Source: CAYFRC01 sp050946115 (GTDB lineage: Bacteria > Bacillota > Clostridia > Christensenellales > Aristaeellaceae). Taken from it: a stretch of 64,000 nucleotides of DNA. The stretch spans positions 1-64,000 of the forward strand of contig JBMNUF010000007.1 in assembly GCA_050946115.1 (NCBI GenBank). The letters are read 5' to 3'. Shown piece after piece: positions 53,098 to 60,705 of the stretch. The notes under the pieces are model-generated. The model ran no database searches, was not told where the DNA came from, and saw only the letters and a program-made list of their open reading frames with translations. Both the position numbers and the translations under genes were made by a program. Every line of letters begins with the position of its first letter. Position 1 is the stretch's first letter.

Positions 53098-54222
53098 TTA
53101 AAACGCGATATCGCCGACACGGTAGCCCTCGGGCAGCGGCTCCTCCTCCACAAAGTGAAAGGATTCGTCCTGCAGCGTCGGGAGAAAGGCTTCGTAGGGG
53201 ATGGTTTCGAACTCGCAGCCGTATGCGCTCGCGCCGAACCATTTGCCCTCCTTCGCGGCGAGGTTCAGGTCGCGCGCGAATTTGGTCATGTTCGAGCAGT
53301 CGTGCACGCAGATGTCCCAGCCTTCGTCATGCGCCTGCCGCATCAGCTGCAGCGCGATCCTTCGGCTCGAAATCGGCGAGACGTAGCCGCGCCTGCACAT
53401 GTACATGGGTTCGCCCAGATAGTTTCCGATGTTGTTCTCGTTGAGGTGCAGCTCCGCGCAGTTGATGAAGTCGAGCCCCGTCGCGAGGATTTTCTCCTTC
53501 TTTTTCCGAAACGATTCGGCGAACGATTCCGTCATGGGCGTTTCGATGCCGACCATGGGGATGTAGCGTTTCGCGACGGCGATTTTGTCTATTACGGCGT
53601 CGGCGCAGTTCGTCGCGCCGAGGTTGAAGCGGATTTCGTTCAGCCCGCAGGCGCCGAGCGCACGGAGGTTCTCCTCGTTCGCCGCGATGCCGTTGGTATA
53701 CAGGTGCTGGTAGATGCCCGCATCATGAAAGCGGCGGATGATGCCGTAATACACCTCGATCTCCATGAACGGCTCCAAATAGACGTAGGCGATGCCGCTC
53801 GGCTTTTTCTGGACAGAGAGCAAAAGCTCCATGTCCTCCTCCCGAAATTTCGTGCCGCCGATCTCCCACATTCCCTCGCCGATGGGCGGGATCGCGTCCA
53901 ACTGCCCGAAATCGTAGCAGAAGCGGCAGGCGGCGTTGCACCTGTTCGTCTTTCGCACCGCGCCGAGCCCCGTGCCGAAGAGGCAGGATTTGCAGCCCTT
54001 GGGGAATTTTCCGTCATTGCCCACGTAATTCGTGCGCCCCGCGAGGCTTTTGAGCGCGGGGATGTCTGCCATCAGCCGCGCATTTTCCGCGTCCACGGCG
54101 CGCTCGATCTGCGTGAGCACCGCGTAGACGATTTCTGTCTGCCGCGGCATGAGCTCCTCCCCTTCGGGAAGCTGCGCAAAAAAGGTAAACCATTGCAGGG
54201 CGTCTTGCTTGGAGATTTTCAC
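53098..54222 (-). CDS. Radical SAM protein, 374 aa
   Basis: A [4Fe-4S]/SAM enzyme; the cluster motif is CNAACRFC (C-x3-C-x2-C). Just before it lies a second cysteine pair (GCKSC), which may hold an extra metal site. Other features are LYTNGIA (beta-strand ligand region), NEIRFNLGATN, and a late CVHDCSN. The N-terminal ~65 residues are helical. I do not recognise a specific subfamily or substrate. It is the last gene of an operon whose upstream members are hydrolases, 16 bases after the first esterase. Confidence 0.88.
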   Translation of the reverse strand: MKISKQDALQWFTFFAQLPEGEELMPRQTEIVYAVLTQIERAVDAENARLMADIPALKSLAGRTNYVGNDGKFPKGCKSCLFGTGLGAVRKTNRCNAACRFCYDFGQLDAIPPIGEGMWEIGGTKFREEDMELLLSVQKKPSGIAYVYLEPFMEIEVYYGIIRRFHDAGIYQHLYTNGIAANEENLRALGACGLNEIRFNLGATNCADAVIDKIAVAKRYIPMVGIETPMTESFAESFRKKKEKILATGLDFINCAELHLNENNIGNYLGEPMYMCRRGYVSPISSRRIALQLMRQAHDEGWDICVHDCSNMTKFARDLNLAAKEGKWFGASAYGCEFETIPYEAFLPTLQDESFHFVEEEPLPEGYRVGDIAF

Positions 54223-54238
54223 CGTATCCCTCCGAAAA

Positions 54239-55048
54239 TCAGTTGCGAATTTCCTCCTGCTTTTCCAGATGCAGGAATTTCAGGAACGTTTGGATGTGGT
54301 CATCCCAAAAGTCCCACGTGTGCGCGCCGGGGCCCTCGTCGTAGGTGTAATCGAAGGGGTTGCCCTCGATGCCCTCAAAGAAGTCGCGCGTTTCGTGCGC
54401 GCGCTCCAAGAGGAAGTCCTCCGTGCCGCAGGCGTGGTATATGCGCGGGCAGGGCTTGCCCTCCGCGAGGATTTTTTCGGCGTTGCCGAGTACGTCTTCC
54501 TCCGTACCCTGCAAATCCCTGTCGCCGTACAGCATTTGGAACCGCGCGACGCGCTCGGGCGGAAGGTCTTTGTCGGTGGGCTTGTGGTTGAACGCGCCTG
54601 CGGACAGGCAGCCGATGGCGGCATAGTTTTCGGGCTTCGACAGGCCGATCTTCATGCAGCCCGCACCGCCCATGGACAGGCCGGCGATGAAGTTGTCCTC
54701 GCGCCTGTCGGAGAGCGGGAAGAAATCGCGCATGGTCTTGGGGAGTTCTTCGGCGATGTAATCGTAATACCTGCCGCCGTGCGCCATGTTGGAATACGCG
54801 GACAGATGCGCGTTCGGCATGACGACCGCGAGCCCCAGGGGCGCGGCGTACCGCTCGATGGACGTGCGGCGCTGCCAGATGGTGTGGTTGTCGCTCATGC
54901 CGTGGAGCAGCCACAAAACGGGGTGCCTGCCGTCGCGCTCTACGGACTGCATGCCGATGAGTTTTGATGCCTTCTGCGGCAGAATCACGTCGACCGCCAC
55001 GCACATGCCGAGCGCTTCGCTGAAAAAGTTCGTATGGATGAGTGCCAT
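54239..55048 (-). CDS. Esterase-D/tributyrin-esterase-family hydrolase 1, 269 aa
   Basis: An alpha/beta hydrolase with the oxyanion strand LLHGMSDNHTIWQRR, nucleophile elbow GLSMGGAG, a probable acid in the region following CGTEDFLLE, and catalytic His in PGAHTWDFW. Such proteins cut short acyl esters, e.g. acetylated glycans. It is a close paralogue of the next gene upstream; its ATG overlaps that gene's stop (TAATG). GGGAGG is nine bases from the start. Confidence 0.92.
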   Translation of the reverse strand: MALIHTNFFSEALGMCVAVDVILPQKASKLIGMQSVERDGRHPVLWLLHGMSDNHTIWQRRTSIERYAAPLGLAVVMPNAHLSAYSNMAHGGRYYDYIAEELPKTMRDFFPLSDRREDNFIAGLSMGGAGCMKIGLSKPENYAAIGCLSAGAFNHKPTDKDLPPERVARFQMLYGDRDLQGTEEDVLGNAEKILAEGKPCPRIYHACGTEDFLLERAHETRDFFEGIEGNPFDYTYDEGPGAHTWDFWDDHIQTFLKFLHLEKQEEIRN

Positions 55049-55830
55049 TACGCTTCGCCTCCCTTCAGGGGCAGCCATTTGAGGACGTTCTGAATCTCCC
55101 TGTCCCAGTATTTCCACTGGTGGTCGCCCGCCGTCTCGGTGTAGGTCAGGTCGTAACCCAAGGAAGAGAGCGCGTCCCGCATGCGGATGTTCTGATCGTA
55201 CAGGAAATCCTCCGTGCCGCACCACATGAAGATGCGCGGCAGCGCCTTGCCGGACGCCTTCAGTTCTTTGGCGGCGGCAAACAAATCGTTGAAGGAGCCG
55301 GGAATCCGCTCTTTTTCGCCGAAGATGTCGCGCCACAAGCCCTGATCGGGGTTCGAGCAGGCGTAGGCATCCAGCCCGCCCGAAAGACTCGCGACCTGCG
55401 AAAAGGTATCGGACGCCCGTAGCCCCAGCTTCATCGCGCCGTACCCGCCCATGGAGAGCCCCGCCGCGAAGGTGTCCTCGCGCTTATCCGACATGTTCGG
55501 GAAGAAGCTGCGGCAGATGCGCGGGAGCTCATCGGAGATGTAGGTGAACCACTTGGGGCCGCACGCCATATCCGTATACCAGCCCAACTGCGTCGAGGGC
55601 ATGACCACCGCGAGGTTGTACTCGCTCGCGTAGCGCTCGATGGAGGTTCGCCGCTGCCAGATGGTGTGGTCGTCGCTCATGCCGTGCAGAAGGTACAGCG
55701 TCGGGTACTTCTCCCCGGTCGCCTTGCCTTCCATGCCGATCTGCCCGCGCGTGCGCTCGGGCAGGATCACGTCCATCTCCACGCACATGCCCAGTACGTC
55801 CGAGAAGAAATCCACGTGAAGTAGTGCCAA
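55048..55830 (-). CDS. Esterase-D/tributyrin-esterase-family hydrolase 2, 260 aa
   Basis: A paralogue of the gene at 54239, with LLHGMSDDHTIWQRR, GLSMGGYGAMK, CGTEDFLYD and the His in AGDHQWKYW. The N-terminal block (MALLHVDFFSDVLGMCV) is shared. It begins with TTG, eight bases after GGGAGGG. Tandem duplication is evident, with clear sequence divergence since. The pair suggests two related ester substrates, possibly acetylated sugars; that is inference. Confidence 0.92.
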   Translation of the reverse strand: MALLHVDFFSDVLGMCVEMDVILPERTRGQIGMEGKATGEKYPTLYLLHGMSDDHTIWQRRTSIERYASEYNLAVVMPSTQLGWYTDMACGPKWFTYISDELPRICRSFFPNMSDKREDTFAAGLSMGGYGAMKLGLRASDTFSQVASLSGGLDAYACSNPDQGLWRDIFGEKERIPGSFNDLFAAAKELKASGKALPRIFMWCGTEDFLYDQNIRMRDALSSLGYDLTYTETAGDHQWKYWDREIQNVLKWLPLKGGEA

Positions 55831-55865
55831 GGTATATCCCTCCCATTCTCATACTATCCCGGTGT

Positions 55866-57128
55866 TCAAAAGCCCTGTTCCCGAAGCCATTGTACTGCCA
55901 GATCCGTCCATTCCCCGGCCTCCGTTCCGCCGGCGAGCCCCAGCCCGTGCGCGCCGCGCGCGAAGATATGCAGCGCGTAGGGCACGCTGTTTTCGGCGAG
56001 CTTCGCGGCGAGCGGCAGCGTGTGCACCTGCGGCGGGACGACCGCATCTTCCGCCGTATGCCAGATGAAGGCGGGCGGCGTGTCCGGCGTAACATTTCTT
56101 TCTGCGGAAAACGCCTCGCGGTCGCTTTCCGTCGCGCCCTTTCCGAGCAGCGTTTCGACAAACGCCAGTTCCTCCGGATCCTTCGGCTCCATGAGGGTGA
56201 CGAGCGGATAGCAGGGGAGGAACGCATCCGGGCGGGAGGATTCGCGCTCGACGGGGTCTTTTGCATTCGGATCGCCCGAATCGTGGTGCACCGCCGCCAT
56301 GCACGCAAGGTGCCCGCCCGCCGAAAAGCCCAAGATGCCGACTTTCTCATAGCCCATGTGCCGCAGTGTGCGAATCGCCCGCTTTGCGTCCTCGAGCGGC
56401 ACGGAGATCGGGTTCGGGGTGAGCCTGTAATCCAAGCGATATGCCGAAATGCCCGCGCTTTGCAGCATGCGGCAGATCGGGTCGCCCTCGTGGGATGCCC
56501 TGAACCTGTACGCGCCGCCGGGGCAGACGATGACCGCGCTCTTGCTCCCCTCGACGGGGAACGGCTTCATCGTGACGCCCGTTTCGGGGATGCATTCGAT
56601 GGGGGCATGAGCGGTTTTTTCGTGTCGGGCGAGGTTTTCAAAGACGGCGTCCCACCTGCCCTGCGCCGTATCGTCGCCCTCGCAATCGGGAACGAAGCCC
56701 AATTCCAGATATTCGTGGATCGCGGGGAGGCGGAAGTCGTCCGTCGTCAGGAAGACGTCGAATGCGCCGTTGTCCCAAAAGTATCCGAGCGCGGCGATGA
56801 CGGCGCTTCTGCCCGCGCCGAAGCCAGCGCACCACGGATGCGTCGCGACCATGTGCAGATAGCCCGCGCCCTCGCGAAAGAACGCGGATGCCGTCGCGAT
56901 GTCCTGCGCGTACTGCCGCGTGAAGAAGACGCGCTCCGGGCGAAACGCGGGATCGTTTCGCATGGAAGAAAACGAAACGTTCGTCCGAAAGGACGCGCCC
57001 ACGATCCATTCCCACACCCTGTCGCCGCCCTCCTCGAGCGTGTGTACGGAGAAATCGTCGCTGTATAAGCGCTGCGGAATCTTCTCCTTCATGTGCAGCC
57101 GCATTTTCAGCTGCGGAATTTCGGACAT
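55866..57128 (-). CDS. Fusion of GNAT acetyltransferase and alpha/beta hydrolase, 420 aa
   Basis: Residues ~20-150 resemble a GNAT N-acetyltransferase: MVATHPWCAGFGAGRSAVIA (CoA-binding segment) then DDFRLPAIHEYLELGFVPD. Residues ~185-420 are an alpha/beta hydrolase of the acetyl-xylan-esterase/BD-FAE kind: CPGGAYRF, nucleophile S269 in GFSAGGHLA, Asp in TAEDAVVPP and His in ARGAHGLG. Start ATG follows GGGAGG. One enzyme part could add and the other remove acyl groups, or the GNAT part may act only as a sensor. It leads the operon with the two esterases and the radical SAM protein. Confidence 0.85.
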   Translation of the reverse strand: MSEIPQLKMRLHMKEKIPQRLYSDDFSVHTLEEGGDRVWEWIVGASFRTNVSFSSMRNDPAFRPERVFFTRQYAQDIATASAFFREGAGYLHMVATHPWCAGFGAGRSAVIAALGYFWDNGAFDVFLTTDDFRLPAIHEYLELGFVPDCEGDDTAQGRWDAVFENLARHEKTAHAPIECIPETGVTMKPFPVEGSKSAVIVCPGGAYRFRASHEGDPICRMLQSAGISAYRLDYRLTPNPISVPLEDAKRAIRTLRHMGYEKVGILGFSAGGHLACMAAVHHDSGDPNAKDPVERESSRPDAFLPCYPLVTLMEPKDPEELAFVETLLGKGATESDREAFSAERNVTPDTPPAFIWHTAEDAVVPPQVHTLPLAAKLAENSVPYALHIFARGAHGLGLAGGTEAGEWTDLAVQWLREQGF

Positions 57129-57152
57129 TTTCTGCCGCCTCCCGTGTTTTTG

Positions 57153-57161
57153 TGGTATACT
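57153..57161 (+). promoter_or_regulatory. Extended -10 promoter of the comEA-like gene
   Basis: TG-G-TATACT without a good -35 box, 23 bases before the start codon. Confidence 0.45.
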
Positions 57162-57183
57162 GTGCATGTGGGGGTGATGTGCC

Positions 57184-57507
57184 ATGCTTCGCAACAAGAC
57201 GCTGATCGTGCTTTTTGCGCTGCTTTTGATAATCGCGCTTTCCGTCGCCTTTCATCCTCGTACCGAAGTCGCGCGGTACGCGAAGATCGCGTCGGGCGAT
57301 ACGAGGATCGACCTCAACAAGGCGGATTTGGAGGCGCTTCTGCTCCTGCCGGGAATCGGCGAGACGACCGCGCAGGCGATCCTCGACTATCGCACGGAAA
57401 ACGGGTTTTTCGCCTCGACGGAGGAGCTTTTGCGCGTCCCGGGGGTCGGGCAGGGGCGGTACGAAACCATAAAAGATTTGGTTTGCGCGGAAGCGCCGGT
57501 TCGGTAG
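57184..57507 (+). CDS. ComEA-like helix-hairpin-helix protein, 107 aa
   Basis: A single N-terminal membrane helix (~6-23) anchors an extracellular DNA-binding part with two helix-hairpin-helix motifs: IDLNKADLEALLLLPGIG and STEELLRVPGVGQGRYETI. ComEA binds DNA during natural transformation; this form is short, lacking the N-terminal SLBB domain of B. subtilis ComEA, so the precise role is open. It stands alone; no comEC or comEB is adjacent. Confidence 0.88.
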   Translation: MLRNKTLIVLFALLLIIALSVAFHPRTEVARYAKIASGDTRIDLNKADLEALLLLPGIGETTAQAILDYRTENGFFASTEELLRVPGVGQGRYETIKDLVCAEAPVR

Positions 57508-57510
57508 GGG

Positions 57511-58461
57511 CTACTTTCCTTCGTCGATATCGGCTATGGTTCCGAAATCGACGGTTTCCATCGCCTCGGATAGCGTCGGCATCGCGGTCTGCGCGCCGAT
57601 CTTCGTCGTGGAGATCGCGCCCGCCGCGTTCGCGAGGCGGATCGCGTCGAGCACCTCCAAATCCATCGCAAGCCCGACGGCAAAGGCGGCGTTGAAGGTG
57701 TCGCCGGCGGCGGTCGTGTCCTTCGCGTCCACGACGTAGCCGGGAACGAGCTTTGCATAGTCGTGCGTCACAAACAGCGCGCCCTGCGCGCCGCGCTTGT
57801 TGATGACGGCGCGCGCGCCTTTTTTCAGCAGCTCTTTTGAGGCGACAATCGCCTGCTCTACGGTTGCAGTAGGCATGTTTGTGAGCGTTGCGAGCTCCGT
57901 CTCGTTGGGCGTCACATAGTCGCACAGCGTGAGCAGCGCCTGCGGCACGGGCTGCGCGGGCGCGGGGTCGAGCACCACGATCGCGCCGGACTGCCGCGCG
58001 ACGGCGGCGGCGTGGTTCACGCTGACCATGGGCGTTTCGAGCTGAAACAGGCACACGCGGCTTTCGCGCAAGAGCATATGCTTTTCCGTGACCACGTCGC
58101 AATCCAGTTCCCCGTTCGCGCCGGAGACGACGACGATGCGGTTTTCGCCCGTTTTGTCCACCTCGATCAGCGCGACGCCCGTGGGGACGTTTTCTTTTAC
58201 GACGATGCCCGAAACGTCTACGCCCTTTTCGCGCAGCGTTTCGAGGTACATCCTGCCGTTGTCGTCGTCCCCGACGCAGGCGATCATGCACACGCCGTTT
58301 TTATACAGCTTCGCGGCGGCGACGGCCTGGTTCCCGCCCTTGCCGCCGGTAAAGGTGTGGAACGAATCACCCATGACCGTCTCGCCGGGCAGATGGAACC
58401 GCTCCATGTGCACCGTGAGATCGACATTCAGGCTCCCCAACACGCAGATTTTGTTTCGCAT
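57511..58461 (-). CDS. rbsK: Ribokinase-family sugar kinase, 316 aa
   Basis: A PfkB-fold kinase most like ribokinase. GSLNVDLTVHMERFHLPGETV and FTGGKGGNQAVAAAKL are ribokinase hallmarks; the active-site motif DTTAAGDTFNAAFAVGLA holds the catalytic Asp. Start chosen at 58461; an ATG at 58473 abuts GGAAGG directly. It follows dapF by four bases, an unusual neighbour for a lysine/wall gene. Substrate ribose or deoxyribose is likely. Confidence 0.9.
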   Translation of the reverse strand: MRNKICVLGSLNVDLTVHMERFHLPGETVMGDSFHTFTGGKGGNQAVAAAKLYKNGVCMIACVGDDDNGRMYLETLREKGVDVSGIVVKENVPTGVALIEVDKTGENRIVVVSGANGELDCDVVTEKHMLLRESRVCLFQLETPMVSVNHAAAVARQSGAIVVLDPAPAQPVPQALLTLCDYVTPNETELATLTNMPTATVEQAIVASKELLKKGARAVINKRGAQGALFVTHDYAKLVPGYVVDAKDTTAAGDTFNAAFAVGLAMDLEVLDAIRLANAAGAISTTKIGAQTAMPTLSEAMETVDFGTIADIDEGK

Positions 58462-58465
58462 GATT

Positions 58466-59254
58466 TCACGCATCCTTCCATTCGCCCGTAAAGACGGTTT
58501 CCGCCGGGCCGTACATGAGAATGTGCCCGTCCTCCCGCAGGGAGATCGCAAGCGCGCCGCCCGGAAGCGCCACGTTCGCGCGCGATTTGACGTAGCCGAA
58601 CCTGTTCGCCGCCGCGAACGCCGCGCACGCGCCCGTGCCGCAGGCATCGGTGGGGCCGCTGCCGCGCTCCCACACGCGAACCGCTATATCGTCGTCCCCG
58701 TTGACGGCAGTAAATTCGACGTTCACGCCGCCGGGGAAGAGCGGGCTCTTTTCGATGCGCGGCCCAAAGCGCATAAAGGGTTCATCGTCCACATTTTCTT
58801 TGCAGAAAATCACCGCGTGGGGGTTCCCCATGGAAACGGGGTGCGCAACAAAGCCCTCGCAGAGGATGGCATCGCCAAAAACGGGCTCCCCCATATCCAC
58901 GGTCGCGCCCACGGCGACCCCGTTTTGCACTTCGACCGAAAGGTACCGAACGCCCGATTTTGTCATGATCGCCATATCGGTTTTCGGGCAGATGCCGCTG
59001 TCGTACAGGTATTTTCCCACGCAGCGGATGCCGTTTCCGCACATCAGTGCCTCGCTGCCGTCGGCGTTGAAGATGCGCATGCGCGCGTCCGCGTTTTCGC
59101 AGGGCTCGATCAAGATCAGCCCGTCGGAGCCTATGCCGCGGCGGCGGCGCGATACCAAAACGGAAAGGGCGGCGGGGTCCTCGGGCACTTTCTCGTGAAA
59201 GCAGTCCACATAGACATAGTCGTTTCCCAAGCCGTGCATTTTTGTAAAGCGCAT
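58466..59254 (-). CDS. dapF: Diaminopimelate epimerase, 262 aa
   Basis: Converts LL- to meso-diaminopimelate for lysine and peptidoglycan. N-terminus TKMHGLGNDYVYVD, first catalytic Cys in LMCGNGIRCVGKY and second in DACGTGACAAFAA are present. Length slightly short of E. coli (274) but usual for Gram-positives. GGAGG precedes the ATG. It has its own promoter and is followed by a ribokinase gene. Confidence 0.95.
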   Translation of the reverse strand: MRFTKMHGLGNDYVYVDCFHEKVPEDPAALSVLVSRRRRGIGSDGLILIEPCENADARMRIFNADGSEALMCGNGIRCVGKYLYDSGICPKTDMAIMTKSGVRYLSVEVQNGVAVGATVDMGEPVFGDAILCEGFVAHPVSMGNPHAVIFCKENVDDEPFMRFGPRIEKSPLFPGGVNVEFTAVNGDDDIAVRVWERGSGPTDACGTGACAAFAAANRFGYVKSRANVALPGGALAISLREDGHILMYGPAETVFTGEWKDA

Positions 59255-59322
59255 GATGTTCTTCCTCCGAATATCCCTTTCCCCGCGAGGGATTGCCTCG
59301 GCAAGGGGCCTGCTTTTTGTGA

Positions 59323-59351
59323 ATTATACCATCTTCCCCGGTCGATTACAA
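59323..59351 (-). promoter_or_regulatory. Promoter of dapF
   Basis: Minus-strand TTGTAA, 17 bases, TATAAT; the ~60-base leader contains a TTGCC/GGCAA hairpin. Confidence 0.75.
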
Positions 59352-59359
59352 GCATTTCG

Positions 59360-59640
59360 AGCATAAAAACACGGCCAACGTTGCCGTTCGCCCACCGGAA
59401 TGCATCGGACGATGCGGAACATATCGGCATGGCTGTGCTTGGCGGTTTCGATGACGGAGAGGGCGGCGCGGTAGTTCTTCGCGCCTGTCTCTGTCCTGAA
59501 ACAGCCGGAGACGGATGTATCCGAATGCGCATTGTCTGCAAAGAGCCATTCGGGTGTTGAAAGCACATTGCACCGGTATTTGGATGTACCGTTCAGAGGA
59601 GACCGTTCGAGAATGTGAGCCGACCGTACGGCGGAAACCA
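59360..59640 (-). pseudogene. Possible IS66-type transposase C-terminal remnant
   Basis: A minus-strand open stretch encodes PEWLFADN and, ~25 residues later, a segment ending SVIETAKHSHADMF, which recalls the WLF..S..ETAK end of IS66 TnpC. The spacing is longer than in intact proteins, and no DDE catalytic part, other Tnp genes or terminal repeats are seen. It fills most of a 535-bp gene-free stretch between dapF and the isomerase gene. The call is tentative. Confidence 0.3.
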
Positions 59641-59726
59641 CCAGCGTTGTGCATACGATCAAGACTGCCTTGAAAAGGTATCCTATCCCCAATCCATATG
59701 CGCCGAGGCGTTCTTCGGGAATCGGC

Positions 59727-59755
59727 TTGACATTTGCCTCGGAAAAGGCTACTAT
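59727..59755 (+). promoter_or_regulatory. Promoter of the TIM-barrel gene
   Basis: TTGACA, 17 bases, TACTAT, ~35 bases before the start codon. Confidence 0.8.
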
Positions 59756-59789
59756 ATACGTGGAAAAATTCCGAAAGGAGCAATTCGTT

Positions 59790-60638
59790 ATGACAAAATT
59801 CCCGATCGGCGTAATGCTGGAATCCTTCCGCCTGCCCCCGAAGGAGGCGATCGAAAGCGCCGTGAAGCTCGGCGCGCAGGGCCTGCAGGTGTACGCGACG
59901 CCGCAGGCGCTCGAGCACAACGGCTGGACGACCAGGGAGGCGCAGCAGGCGTTCTATTCCATGGTGAAGGACAACGGCCTCGTGATTTCCGCGCTCTGCG
60001 GAGATTTGGGGCACGGCTTCGGCGATGTCGAAAAGAACCCCGACCTCATCGAAAAATCCAAGCGCATCATGGACCTCGCGCTGACGATGGACACGACGGT
60101 CGTCACCACGCACATCGGCGTGGTTCCGTCGGATGCGAACCACCCGCGCTACAAGATCATGCAGGATGCATGCGGCGAGCTCGCCGCATACGCGGACGAA
60201 GTCGGCGCGCGGTTCGCCATCGAGACGGGGCCCGAAACGTCGCTCACGCTCAAGAACTTCCTCGATTCGCTGCACTCCACGGGCGTCTCGGTGAACCTCG
60301 ACCCCGCGAACCTCGTCATGGTGACGGGCGACGACCCCGTGCAGGCGGTGTACAACCTGAAGGACTACATTGTCCACACCCACGCCAAGGACGGCCGCAA
60401 GCTCGCCGACATGGACCCCGAGATCATCTACGGCCTGCGCCCGGGCGATCCGATCGTGACCAGCCCCGCCTTCATCGAGCTCGCGCTGGGCGACGGCGAC
60501 GTGCCGTTCGAGCCGTATCTCAGGGCACTGGACGACATCGGCTATAAGGGCTTTTTGACCATCGAGCGCGAGGTCGGCGACAATCCCTATGCCGACATCG
60601 AAAAGGCCGTGAAATTCCTGCGCGAGTTGATCGGCTGA
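59790..60638 (+). CDS. Xylose-isomerase-like TIM-barrel protein, 282 aa
   Basis: A third sugar phosphate isomerase/epimerase-fold protein, distinct from those at 31900 and 33990. Features: VMLESFRLPPKEAIESAVKLG, TTHIGVVP, AIETGPETSL, NLDPANLVM, VHTHAKDG and LTIEREVGDN, giving the His/Glu/Asp metal site. AAAGGAG lies nine bases before the ATG; an in-frame extension to 59649 lacks similarity. It stands alone between its promoter and a strong two-way terminator. Substrate unknown. Confidence 0.9.
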   Translation: MTKFPIGVMLESFRLPPKEAIESAVKLGAQGLQVYATPQALEHNGWTTREAQQAFYSMVKDNGLVISALCGDLGHGFGDVEKNPDLIEKSKRIMDLALTMDTTVVTTHIGVVPSDANHPRYKIMQDACGELAAYADEVGARFAIETGPETSLTLKNFLDSLHSTGVSVNLDPANLVMVTGDDPVQAVYNLKDYIVHTHAKDGRKLADMDPEIIYGLRPGDPIVTSPAFIELALGDGDVPFEPYLRALDDIGYKGFLTIEREVGDNPYADIEKAVKFLRELIG

Positions 60639-60665
60639 TTGCACGTACTCCTATTTGGCATTCAA

Positions 60666-60705
60666 AACGAAGAATGGAGGGCGATAACGCCCTCCGTTCT
60701 TTGTT
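60666..60705. terminator. Bidirectional terminator
   Basis: Two 18-base arms (60666-60683, 60688-60705) pair except at two wobble positions over an ATAA loop, with GGAGGGCG/CGCCCTCC at the core. It separates the convergent TIM-barrel and HAD-C39 genes and overlaps the stop codon of the latter. Confidence 0.85.

Noticed and set aside
59649..59789. N-terminal extension of the TIM-barrel protein
   Set aside because: The frame is open but covers the -35/-10 boxes and the ribosome binding site of the ATG at 59790, and shows no family similarity.
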